NCBI GenBank assembly: GCA_003605035.1
Contig: QZKJ01000051.1
Location: 1-34,870, forward strand
Length of the DNA: 34,870 bases
Source: Desulfurivibrio sp.
Lineage (GTDB): Bacteria; Desulfobacterota; Desulfobulbia; Desulfobulbales; SURF-16
Direction: 5' to 3'
The notes beneath the pieces were generated by a model, which was not told the origin of the DNA, searched no databases, and worked only from the letters and a program-made list of their open reading frames with translations. Below, piece after piece: positions 23,564 through 31,420 of the stretch. The stretch's first letter is position 1, and each line of letters begins with the position of its first letter. Both the position numbers and the translations under genes were made by a program.

Positions 23564-25360
23564 ATGACAACAGCCACCTTTCGTTTTCCGCTGATCTCCC
23601 TTCTGCTCTTTTTTGCCATTTTCACCGGCAATGTTGCCGCTGCCGAAGAAACCGCCAAGACCTCCCTGGCCATTCTGCCGATTACGGTCAATGCCACCAG
23701 GGACATCTCCTATCTGCAGGCCGGCATCCGCAACATGCTGGCCAGCCGCCTGGCCGCCGATACCGGGCTCAGCATCATTGACCAGTCCCGGGTTGACCAG
23801 CAGGCTGCCGCTGCCGGCGACCTGAAACAGCAGGACAAGCTGATCCAGCTGGGCAATACCCTGCAGGCCGATTATCTGCTGGCCGGCACCCTGACCGCCA
23901 TCGGCCAGAGCATCAGCCTTGACGCCAGGCTTCAGCCCGTAAAAGACCCGGCTAAACCGGTGGAATCGTTTTATGCCTCGGCCCCCACCGAAGATGATAT
24001 TATCGCGGCGGTGGACAGCCTGGCCTGGGACATAGCCGAAAAATCTTTCGGCAAGCAGCGTCCCGTACCGAAATATCCGCAGCAGGCCCAGATGCAGGGC
24101 GCCCCGGCCATGCCGGGCATGCAGCCGCCCGCCATGCCCACCGGTGAACCGCAGGGGGATCCGGCCTACCGGACGGCCCACCCCGACCGTCAGTTCATGG
24201 GCGCTTACCAGGGAGGCGCTTACGGCGGAGGCTCTCCCATCCTCTACCCCACGGCCATCACCAGCGCCTTCGGTTTCACCAAAACCCAGAACTTCGACTA
24301 TGCCATGCAGGGGTTCGATACCGGCGACATTGACGGCGACGGCAAGCAGGATGTGGCCATTGCCTCCAAAAATAAGATTTACGCTTATCACCTGATGGAT
24401 AACCGGCTGGTGCTCTTCGGCGAAGTGGAACTCTCGACCCGCTTTAAAATCATTTCCCTGGACCTGGCCGACCTGAACAGCAATGGCAAGGCGGAAATTT
24501 ATGTAACCAGCGTTGACTGGATCACCCCCAACTCCCTGGGCCTGGAGTGGCAGGGCAAGGCCTTCGACTATCTCTTTAATAATGAACGCTGGTATGTGCG
24601 AACCATGTATATTCCGGGGCCGGGCAAGATGCTGATCGGCCAGAAAGCCGAGATCAACGAAGCCTTTGCCCGCGGCATTTACCAGCTGCGGGTGACCGAT
24701 CATATCCTTCAGCAGGATGAAAAGCTTTCCGTGCCGGATTATCTCAATCTCTATGATTTTTCCCTGGCCGATCTCGACGCGGACGGCAAAACCGAGGTCA
24801 TCGCCCTCGATGAGTATGATAAACTGAAGGTGCTGCAGCCCGGCGGCAAACAGCTCTGGGAAAGCGATGAGACCTTTGGCGGCAGCCTGGTCTATGTGGG
24901 CGGCGAGAGCCCGAAAGCCAAATCAGATAAAAACATCCTGGAGACCAGGGTCAAGGACAGGATCTATATCCATTCCCGCATCCTTATCCAGGATGTCAAC
25001 AATGACAACCAGCCGGATATCGTCATCAACAAGAACCTGTCAACCGCCTCCCGCGTTCTCAAGAACCTGAAGAATTACCCGAGCGGTGAGGTCCATGCCC
25101 TCGCCTGGACCGGCATCGGGCTTGCCGATCTGTGGCGAACCAGAAAGATCGACGGGTACGTCGCCTCCTATCAGCTTGACCGCGATACGGATAACAAGGA
25201 CGCCGCCACCCTTTTTGTCGGCATCATCACCAACACCGGCTGGATGGACATCTTCTCGGCCAGCGACAGCACGCTGCTCATGTATCCGCTTGATCTGCGC
25301 AAAGCAGAATCCCAGCAGGATCCGAATGCCCAACCGGGCTACCAGTACATGGGCAAGTAA
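23564..25360 (+). CDS. Exported protein with TolB/CsgG-like N-domain and FG-GAP/VCBS-type repeats
   Basis: The product has 598 aa. A signal peptide spans 1-26 (FPLISLLLFFAIFTGNVAAA). Residues ~34-125 resemble the N-terminal domain of TolB/FlgO/CsgG-type proteins (SLAILPITVNAT, LASRLAADTGLSIIDQSRVD, ADYLLAGTL). A Met/Pro/Gly-rich linker (~164-230) follows, then FG-GAP/integrin-like beta-propeller blades with calcium-loop motifs: DIDGDGKQD (~255), DLNSNGKAE, DLDADGKTE and DVNNDNQPD. It should be periplasmic or outer-membrane associated. AGGA nine bases before the ATG is a usable ribosome site. It stands alone between rapZ and a strong terminator. No specific function can be assigned. Confidence 0.8.
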   Translation: MTTATFRFPLISLLLFFAIFTGNVAAAEETAKTSLAILPITVNATRDISYLQAGIRNMLASRLAADTGLSIIDQSRVDQQAAAAGDLKQQDKLIQLGNTLQADYLLAGTLTAIGQSISLDARLQPVKDPAKPVESFYASAPTEDDIIAAVDSLAWDIAEKSFGKQRPVPKYPQQAQMQGAPAMPGMQPPAMPTGEPQGDPAYRTAHPDRQFMGAYQGGAYGGGSPILYPTAITSAFGFTKTQNFDYAMQGFDTGDIDGDGKQDVAIASKNKIYAYHLMDNRLVLFGEVELSTRFKIISLDLADLNSNGKAEIYVTSVDWITPNSLGLEWQGKAFDYLFNNERWYVRTMYIPGPGKMLIGQKAEINEAFARGIYQLRVTDHILQQDEKLSVPDYLNLYDFSLADLDADGKTEVIALDEYDKLKVLQPGGKQLWESDETFGGSLVYVGGESPKAKSDKNILETRVKDRIYIHSRILIQDVNNDNQPDIVINKNLSTASRVLKNLKNYPSGEVHALAWTGIGLADLWRTRKIDGYVASYQLDRDTDNKDAATLFVGIITNTGWMDIFSASDSTLLMYPLDLRKAESQQDPNAQPGYQYMGK

Positions 25361-25394
25361 AGCGCCGACCGGCAACTTCCTGCGCCGCCCTGCC

Positions 25395-25433
25395 ATGCGC
25401 CGTGATCCATCCTGATCCACGGCGCATTTTTTT
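25395..25433 (+). terminator. Rho-independent terminator after the FG-GAP gene
   Basis: ATGCGCCGTG (25395-25404) pairs perfectly with CACGGCGCAT (25418-25427) around a 13-nt loop, followed by seven T (25427-25433). It lies 34 nt after the stop codon. Confidence 0.88.
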
Positions 25434-25486
25434 GTCCGTTATCCTGCGCTCAGTTCCTGTCCTCCCTGTGGTTATCCGTATTTAAT

Positions 25487-25500
25487 TTACATTTTTGTAA
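25487..25500. promoter_or_regulatory. TTACA-N4-TGTAA operator-like dyad 1
   Basis: TTACATTTTTGTAA is a perfect 5-bp inverted repeat with a 4-bp spacer. The same architecture recurs at 25663-25676. The cognate regulator is unknown. Confidence 0.45.
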
Positions 25501-25630
25501 TTAATCAAGAATAAATTTCCTCGGAAACAAGGGCGGGAAAGCGACCGCCCGCCGGAAAGCCTTGCCGGCGCTGCAGTTACGGCAGCAGCGCCCGGGTCAT
25601 CCCGACACATCAGCCTCCCCGCCACCACGT

Positions 25631-25676
25631 TTACATTTTTGACAACAAATAAAATATAAAAATTACATAATTGTAA
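25631..25676. promoter_or_regulatory. TTACA-N4-TGTAA operator-like dyad 2 with adjacent half-site
   Basis: TTACATAATTGTAA at 25663-25676 is a perfect dyad. 32 bp upstream, TTACATTTTTGACA at 25631-25644 has an intact left half and a degenerate right half. The pair lies about 100 bp upstream of the sigma-54 promoter of glnB. Confidence 0.45.
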
Positions 25677-25778
25677 AATAATAGGCTGGCCGCTGCCCCG
25701 CGTTACACTCCGGGTCACCCATTCTTTTTTGCATGTTTTCAGCCAGTTAAAAAAAAATAATCCTGAACTGGCCACCAC

Positions 25779-25794
25779 TGGCACACAACTGGCT
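25779..25794 (+). promoter_or_regulatory. Sigma-54 (-24/-12) promoter of glnB-amt
   Basis: TGGCACACAACTGGCT fits TGGCAC-N5-TTGCW with one mismatch in the -12 block; the invariant GG (25780-25781) and GC (25792-25793) are exactly 12 bp apart. The predicted start near 25805 gives a leader of about 37 nt. Confidence 0.75.
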
Positions 25795-25829
25795 ATACAT
25801 GCTGGCAAAGTAACTAACGGCAACTTTAA

Positions 25830-26180
<351 letters not shown>

Positions 26181-26226
26181 CTCGAAAACAACAAAAATTA
26201 ATTCTCTACTCTTTTGGTGAAATATC

Positions 26227-27624
26227 ATGAAAAAACCATTCACATCTCTTTTTGCTATTGCCGCAGCGATTTTTATCGTCAGTCTGGCTGGAACAGTCTT
26301 CGCTGCTGATGTCCCTGTGCCGGATAAGGGCGACACCTCCTGGATGATCGTGGCTACCGTCCTGGTTTCACTGATGAGCATTCCAGGTCTGGCCCTTTTC
26401 TATGGCGGCCTGGTGCGGACCAAGAATATGCTTTCCCTGTTAATGCAGGTTTTTACTGTATTTTCTCTCTGCATGGTACTGTGGGTTGTTTATGGGTACA
26501 GCCTGGCATTTACCGAGGGGAATGCCTTTTTCGGCGGCTTGAGCAAGATTTTCCTCAAAGGGATCACCATTGATTCCGTGGCCGCCACCTTCAGCAAGGG
26601 TGTGGTTATCCCGGAACTCGTCTATGTCTTTTTCCAGGCAACCTTTGCCGCCATCACTCCGGCCCTGATCCTCGGCGCCTTTGCCGAGCGCATGAAATTT
26701 TCCGCAGTACTGGCCTTCATTGTTCTGTGGTTCACCTTTGCCTACCTGCCGATGGCACATATGGTCTGGTATTGGGCCGGCCCCGATGCCTACACCGATG
26801 CCGAAGCGGGCGCCAAGGCGGCAGCGACCGCCGGCTTTCTTTTCCAGAAAGGCGCGATCGATTTTGCCGGTGGCACCGTCGTTCATATTAATGCGGCTAT
26901 CGCCGGACTGATCGGCGCCTTCATGGCCGGCAAACGTGTTGGCTACGGCAAGGAATCCATGGCCCCGCACAGTCTGACCATGACCATGATCGGCGCCTCT
27001 CTCCTCTGGGTTGGCTGGTTCGGTTTCAACGCCGGTTCCAATCTCGAAGCAACCGGTCTCGCGGCCCTGGCTTTCGGCAATACCATGACAGCAACCGCAG
27101 CGGCAGCATTATCCTGGCTTTTTCTGGAGTGGGCCATCAAAGGGAAACCGTCAATGCTCGGCGCGGCATCCGGTGCGGTGGCCGGCCTGGTGGCGATCAC
27201 TCCTGCCTGTGGTTTTGTCGGCATCGGCGGGGCGCTGGTTATCGGCTTTCTGGCCGGTGCGCTCTGTCTCTGGGGTGTTAACGGGCTCAAACGCCTGCTC
27301 GGCGCAGACGATGCTCTTGATGTGTTCGGCGTCCACGGCGTCGGCGGCATCTTTGGCGCGCTGATGACCGGTGTGTTTGCCAATCCCTCGCTCGGCGGTG
27401 TTGGCGTCTATGACTATGTGGCAAACAGTGTCGCTGAGTATTCGACCAGCGCCCAGGTTATCAGTCAGCTCTGGGGTATCGGCACCACCCTGATCTGGTC
27501 CGGCATCGTCTCGGTTATCGCCTACAAGCTGGTGGATATGGTAATCGGTCTGCGGGTGACTGAGGAAGAGGAGCGCCAGGGGCTTGATACTTCAAGCCAC
27601 GGTGAATCGGCGTACAAGTATTGA
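26227..27624 (+). CDS. amtB: Ammonium transporter
   Basis: The product has 465 aa with a cleavable-looking signal peptide (1-26, ...LAGTVFAAD) followed by about eleven membrane helices, as in AmtB. Conserved segments: MSIPGLALFYGGLVRTKN, FAERMKFSA, HMVWYWAGPDAY, FAGGTVVHINAAIAGL with one pore His, WVGWFGFNAGS, and DDALDVFGVHGVGGIFGAL with the second. It moves ammonium across the inner membrane and is normally gated by the neighbouring P-II protein. GGTGA precedes the ATG, 46 nt after glnB. Confidence 0.96.
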   Translation: MKKPFTSLFAIAAAIFIVSLAGTVFAADVPVPDKGDTSWMIVATVLVSLMSIPGLALFYGGLVRTKNMLSLLMQVFTVFSLCMVLWVVYGYSLAFTEGNAFFGGLSKIFLKGITIDSVAATFSKGVVIPELVYVFFQATFAAITPALILGAFAERMKFSAVLAFIVLWFTFAYLPMAHMVWYWAGPDAYTDAEAGAKAAATAGFLFQKGAIDFAGGTVVHINAAIAGLIGAFMAGKRVGYGKESMAPHSLTMTMIGASLLWVGWFGFNAGSNLEATGLAALAFGNTMTATAAAALSWLFLEWAIKGKPSMLGAASGAVAGLVAITPACGFVGIGGALVIGFLAGALCLWGVNGLKRLLGADDALDVFGVHGVGGIFGALMTGVFANPSLGGVGVYDYVANSVAEYSTSAQVISQLWGIGTTLIWSGIVSVIAYKLVDMVIGLRVTEEEERQGLDTSSHGESAYKY

Positions 27625-28049
27625 TACCCACCGGACATGCCGCCATGGCGGAGAGCAGGAGTTTGTCGGACTTTTAGAAAACAGCGCATTGCAAGGTACT
27701 CATATTACGGAATTACAGTTTCGTGCGCAATGCGGCAAAAGGCAAAAGCCAGACAGACTCCTGCCTGATTGTTCTTGAAAGAACGCTTTTCCGGGTCTGT
27801 TTCAGAATCTCATTTTTCATGGTAGGCCGTTGTAAAAATAACATGGCCAGAGAAATGCGCGGAACCCACTCTTTTCAGTACCCCCTTGAGGGTAACGAAA
27901 TTGAAAAAATGGCCAGGTTATTTCGTAACGGCTTCTAAATAGCAGGTGTATCATTTATTGCAAAACATTATAGTAAAGCTACCTATCTGACCGCCCCACG
28001 TGAATTACGGGGCATTTTCTATCAATCTATTTTTCTAGGAGAAAGAAAA
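27625..28049. other. Intergenic region between amtB and the beta-barrel gene
   Basis: 425 bp. It holds a perfect palindrome CCGCCATGGCGG just after amtB, a ~107-bp nested palindromic repeat (27826-27942), and a small GCCCC/GGGGC hairpin followed by ATTTTC near 27993-28018 that may be a weak terminator or attenuator. GGAGAAAG gives the beta-barrel gene a ribosome site. Short frames here do not look like genes. Confidence 0.5.
27826..27942. repeat. Dispersed palindromic repeat, copy 2 (nested)
   Basis: Inner arms GTAACGAAAT (27892-27901) and ATTTCGTAAC (27920-27929), followed by GGCTTCTAAA, match copy 1 at 6319-6370 in sequence and spacing. An outer arm at 27826-27848 (GCCGTTGTAA...CATGGCC) is nearly the reverse complement of 27911-27932, making a larger imperfect palindrome. 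Confidence 0.6.
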
Positions 28050-28850
28050 ATGAGAAAGAGCATGGTAAACATCGGCAGCATGGCCCTGCTGGGCATCCTC
28101 TGCCTCGGCGCTACGGCATCCGCAGTCCGGGCCGAAGAAGACAAACCGACCGCAGACCTCAGCGTCTCAGCCCTCAGCAAGTATGTGTGGCGCGGCTACG
28201 AACTGAGCAAGGACAGCATCGTCCTGCAGCCCTCCATGACCATCGGCTACAAAGGTTTCGGCTTTAATCTCTGGGGCAACCTCGACACGGACCAGCATGA
28301 ATTTTTCGCCACCTCGGACGCAGACTCCATGAGCTGGAGCGAAACAGATCTGACCCTCTCCTATGACGGCTCCTGCAGCTTTGCCGATTACGGGGTCGGC
28401 TACATCTATTACGCCCTGGACGGCCTGGATGACAGCCAGGAGGTATACGTGAGCGCCACCCTGAAGACCCTGCTGTCGCCTTCCGTGACAATTTACCGGG
28501 ACTATGACTTTTATCCGGGCTGGTACATTTCCCTCGGCATCTCCCATTCCTTTGCCGTTACCGAAAATGTCTCCCTCGACCTGGGCGCCAAGGTCGGCTA
28601 CTATGACATCGATGATGAGGACACCGTACCCGATCCGGATGATCCAACCGATGCCTACAGTGCTTTTCACGACGGCGTGCTGTCCGCCTCCATGACCTTC
28701 CCGCTGGGCGAGTATTTTTCCATCACCCCGCAGATTTCCTACTCTTTCCCGTTGACCAGCGATGCTGAAGATGTCATTGAAGCCGTCAGCGTCAACGGCA
28801 AGGACAGCGACTTTGTTTACGGCGGCGTAACCTTGAGCATGTCCTTCTAG
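28050..28850 (+). CDS. Outer-membrane beta-barrel protein (Gcw_chp/TIGR02001-like)
   Basis: The product has 266 aa. A signal peptide spans ~1-28 (ALLGILCLGATASAVRAEE). The mature part is rich in alternating hydrophobic strands and aromatic girdles (SVSALSKYVWRGYELSKDSIVLQPSMTIGYKGFGFNLWGNL, YGVGYIYYAL, WYISLGISHSF) and ends in Phe (GVTLSMSF), the usual C-terminal signal for outer-membrane barrels. The SKYVWRG start recalls the TIGR02001 family; this is from memory. Its place after glnB-amt suggests expression under nitrogen limitation, perhaps as a porin for nitrogen compounds (inference). A perfect terminator follows. Confidence 0.8.
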   Translation: MRKSMVNIGSMALLGILCLGATASAVRAEEDKPTADLSVSALSKYVWRGYELSKDSIVLQPSMTIGYKGFGFNLWGNLDTDQHEFFATSDADSMSWSETDLTLSYDGSCSFADYGVGYIYYALDGLDDSQEVYVSATLKTLLSPSVTIYRDYDFYPGWYISLGISHSFAVTENVSLDLGAKVGYYDIDDEDTVPDPDDPTDAYSAFHDGVLSASMTFPLGEYFSITPQISYSFPLTSDAEDVIEAVSVNGKDSDFVYGGVTLSMSF

Positions 28851-28876
28851 CAGGTCGTTAACAGCAACCTCCCCCG

Positions 28877-28922
28877 GGCGCACAGGGCTTCTCTTTCCTC
28901 TCCTGCCCTGTGCGCCATTTTT
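28877..28922 (+). terminator. Rho-independent terminator after the beta-barrel gene
   Basis: GGCGCACAGGGC (28877-28888) pairs perfectly with GCCCTGTGCGCC (28905-28916), loop 16 nt, followed by ATTTTT to 28922. The next start codon is only 7 nt downstream. Confidence 0.88.
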
Positions 28923-28928
28923 AGACGG

Positions 28929-29666
28929 ATGACCATGATACAGCTAGCCGTTTTCCAACATGTATGGTGGGAAGGCCCCGGGAAGTTCCTGCTCGAGGCA
29001 GCAGCCAGGGATCACGTGAGATTAGACGTTATCGAGGTCTGGCGTCAGCAGATTCCCGACCTGTCTCCTTACCACGGCCTGATCATCCTTGGCGGCGGCC
29101 CCAATGTCAACCAGGTGGACGAGTACCCCTTCCTGTTCCGGGAAAAAGAGGCCGTCCGCCTCTGGCTGCAGGGCGACAGACCATGCCTGGGCATCTGCCT
29201 CGGCCACCAGCTGCTGGCAGAGGCCCTGGGCGGCTGCATCGGCCCCAACTTCTGCCACAGCATCGGTTTTATCGAGGGTCACCTGACCAGCGATGGCCGC
29301 GCTCATCCGGTATTCAAGGGCATTGACACCCATCCGCCCCTGTTCAAATGGCACGGCCAGGCGATCATCCCTCCGGTGCCCAGCCACATGCAGATCCTGG
29401 CCACCTCGAAGGAATGCCAGGTGGAGGCCTTTACCGTGCAGAACAGGCCTTATATTATCGGGGTCCAGTTCGACAATCACGCCGCGGCCCCGGAAGACGT
29501 CGTCCACTGGCTCAATCAGGACGCGACCTGGCTCGACTCCATCACCGGCAAGGAGATCAGCACCAAGCAGATCGCGGCGGATGCGGAAAAACAGCAGTGG
29601 CTGACCGGTCGTCATTTCCACCAGTTTTTCCGGAATTTCATCAGGTTGATGCAGAAATCCGCCTGA
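28929..29666 (+). CDS. Class-I glutamine amidotransferase-like protein
   Basis: The product has 245 aa. GLIILGGGPNVNQVDEYPFL and CLGICLGHQLLAEALGG, with the nucleophilic Cys, match the GMP-synthase-type GATase domain (COG0518-like). LFKWHGQA follows. The segment that normally reads QFHPE, giving the catalytic His-Glu, reads GVQFDNHAAAPED, so the His is displaced or lost; glutaminase activity is doubtful without checking. A ~45-residue C-terminal helical tail follows. Start: ATG at 28929 (or two codons later), right after a terminator; only CGGA is near. Another gene for the synthetase partner is not adjacent. Confidence 0.72.
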   Translation: MTMIQLAVFQHVWWEGPGKFLLEAAARDHVRLDVIEVWRQQIPDLSPYHGLIILGGGPNVNQVDEYPFLFREKEAVRLWLQGDRPCLGICLGHQLLAEALGGCIGPNFCHSIGFIEGHLTSDGRAHPVFKGIDTHPPLFKWHGQAIIPPVPSHMQILATSKECQVEAFTVQNRPYIIGVQFDNHAAAPEDVVHWLNQDATWLDSITGKEISTKQIAADAEKQQWLTGRHFHQFFRNFIRLMQKSA

Positions 29667-29717
29667 GCCGGTCAAAGTTGCTTTTGCATTTTCTTTGCTT
29701 TGCGGTAAATATATCTT

Positions 29718-31028
29718 ATGCTCCAGACAACTAAAAACAACATGCTGCTCCTGCTTGACCAGAGCGGCCCCTTTGCCACCCAGGCCAGCCTGCGGCCGAC
29801 CGGCGGCATTTTTTCCGCCCAGGCCCGCGTCATGGCGTCTCAGCTCGGCAGGGGTGAGTTGTCGACCAAATACCGCGTCATCCGCAACCAGATCTTCGAA
29901 TTTCTCAATGTCCGCTCCTTTGCCGCCATCCAGCACCTGCTGCAGGACCGCAAACGCCGCCAGGAAATCGACCATCGCGCCTATCTGCTTTTAGGCAATA
30001 TGTTCGGCATTGAAGGCACGGAACGGGAAATCATCTCCCGGGTCAACAACTACTCCAGAACGGCCGACGGCGTGATCCGCTACCTGCGCGGCAAGGTGCT
30101 GGCCAATTACAGCTCCCACATCGAGATGACCAACGAGATCGATGCCCTGAGCAGTCCCGCGGCCCTGCTGCTCATCGTCTTTGACGACCGCTACCATCAG
30201 AAGGCCCGCTTTGAGGCAAAACGCAAACTGATTCTCATGAATCTGGCCGGCTCCATCGACCAGCGCGAGCGGGAAACGGGCATTGAGGGCAAGTTTGCCC
30301 AGTTTCTCGAATTTCTCAACGACCATGTGTGGAGCAAAAAGGCCAAGATCGGCGAACTGGAGATCGTCTATCTGCTCAGCAGCCATGAAAAGACCCATTT
30401 CACCTGTGAACAGCTCAAAATCATCAGCCGCGCCGAGGCGGAACATCTCGCCCTTGAGCCGGGTCAGAAGCTCACCCTGCTCAAGCGGCGCAGATTTTCG
30501 CAGAACGGCAGGGAAATCCCCATCTACGTCTCGATCCGTAAAAAACCGCCGGAGGCCAAGGTGCTGAAGCTGCTGCGCAAGGGAGAGGAAAACCCGGCCG
30601 TGGCGGTGGATGACGAACTGGGCCTGATGGGGGTGCTGGAATCCGCCCAGGACATCAAGATCTTCCAGAAGCACCTGACCAGCAGCGCTATTGCCGCCAA
30701 CTCCTTCATGGCGCTGGAGGACATCTCCGACTCGCTCACCAGCGCCGGCCGGGCAAGCAAAAACACAGGCAGCTCCCCCAATACCGCCATGTTCAAGTTT
30801 TTTGCCCGGCTGGGCGGCATGCGGGTGGAGTTCATCGTGCACACCTACCGGAGCTACCTCAATTATATCTACCAGCGGGATGTCTCCCATGACGAGTATG
30901 AGGTCAAACGCATCTTTGACACCGGGGTTGCCGAACTGCTTTTCCCCCAGAGCATCTATTTTCTGGACATGAAGAAGATCCGCGACAAACAGCTCAGCTG
31001 GTTCCGCAGACAGATCGAGGAGTCCTGA
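29718..31028 (+). CDS. Unrecognised 436-aa cytoplasmic protein
   Basis: I do not recognise this protein. It has no signal peptide or membrane segment. It is mostly charged and helical, with an N-terminal stretch GPFATQASLRPTGGIFSAQARVMASQLG, a helix-rich middle (RNQIFEFLNVRSFAAIQHLLQDRKRRQE), a central basic part (LKRRRFSQNGREIPIYVSIRKK), and an aromatic C-terminal part (EFIVHTYRSYLNYIYQRDVSHDEYEVKRIFDTG). Only one Cys is present, so a metal cluster is unlikely. No known catalytic motif is visible. It is followed one base later by a small membrane protein and then by nifV, all in the same direction, suggesting one operon. A link to nitrogen fixation is only contextual. Confidence 0.8.
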   Translation: MLQTTKNNMLLLLDQSGPFATQASLRPTGGIFSAQARVMASQLGRGELSTKYRVIRNQIFEFLNVRSFAAIQHLLQDRKRRQEIDHRAYLLLGNMFGIEGTEREIISRVNNYSRTADGVIRYLRGKVLANYSSHIEMTNEIDALSSPAALLLIVFDDRYHQKARFEAKRKLILMNLAGSIDQRERETGIEGKFAQFLEFLNDHVWSKKAKIGELEIVYLLSSHEKTHFTCEQLKIISRAEAEHLALEPGQKLTLLKRRRFSQNGREIPIYVSIRKKPPEAKVLKLLRKGEENPAVAVDDELGLMGVLESAQDIKIFQKHLTSSAIAANSFMALEDISDSLTSAGRASKNTGSSPNTAMFKFFARLGGMRVEFIVHTYRSYLNYIYQRDVSHDEYEVKRIFDTGVAELLFPQSIYFLDMKKIRDKQLSWFRRQIEES

Positions 31029-31029
31029 G

Positions 31030-31410
31030 ATGAAACCCTCGCCGCACACCCTGCCTCCGGTGGTGATCAATCTTTTCTTTGTCATCGGGCTGATGTCCGC
31101 CCTGTCCTTCCGAGCGCTGATGGCCATACAAGACCTGCAGCCGGCAATGTTCCGGCCGGTCTGGTATCTGGGCATCATCGGCTACATCCTCTTCTTCGGC
31201 TTTCGCTACTCCATCACCGAAAAACGCAAAAAGGCCATCAGCGCATTCAACCTGATCGAAAAGCTGGAGAGCGGCGGTGAGTTGACGCAAAATGACCGCC
31301 AGGCGGTTACCTACATTCTGTCGTCCCTGCAGAAATCGCGGGAGAACCTGAATTATCTGTTCATCTTCGCCACCTCCGCCCTTGCCATTTTCCTGGATCT
31401 GCTTTTCTGA
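31030..31410 (+). CDS. Unrecognised 126-aa membrane protein
   Basis: The product has about three hydrophobic segments: residues ~10-32 (VVINLFFVIGLMSALSF), ~45-60 (WYLGIIGYILFFGF) and a C-terminal helix ~110-126 (YLFIFATSALAIFLDLLF). Between them lies a charged cytoplasmic-type segment (ITEKRKKAISAFNLIEKLESGGELTQNDRQ). The ATG begins two bases after the stop of the 436-aa gene (TGAGATG), so the two are probably translated together. Its own stop lies 10 nt before nifV. The family is not recognised; it may anchor the upstream protein to the membrane (inference). Confidence 0.75.
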   Translation: MKPSPHTLPPVVINLFFVIGLMSALSFRALMAIQDLQPAMFRPVWYLGIIGYILFFGFRYSITEKRKKAISAFNLIEKLESGGELTQNDRQAVTYILSSLQKSRENLNYLFIFATSALAIFLDLLF

Positions 31411-31420
31411 GAGGCGTGCC

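Noticed and set aside
23542..23781. Plus-strand frame starting at 23542 ahead of the FG-GAP gene
   Set aside because: It overlaps the signal peptide of the next gene out of frame, and its translation is low-complexity Cys/His/Gln text.
25596..25610. NifA-like site upstream of glnB (GTCATCCCGACA resembles the nifH activator site)
   Set aside because: The left TGT half is missing at the required N10 spacing, so it does not fit TGT-N10-ACA.
29991..31178. Long minus-strand open frame (395 codons) over the unknown 436-aa gene
   Set aside because: The plus-strand frame has the tight coupling to the next gene and a less biased composition; the antisense translation is rich in Gln, His and Gly, as in shadow frames.
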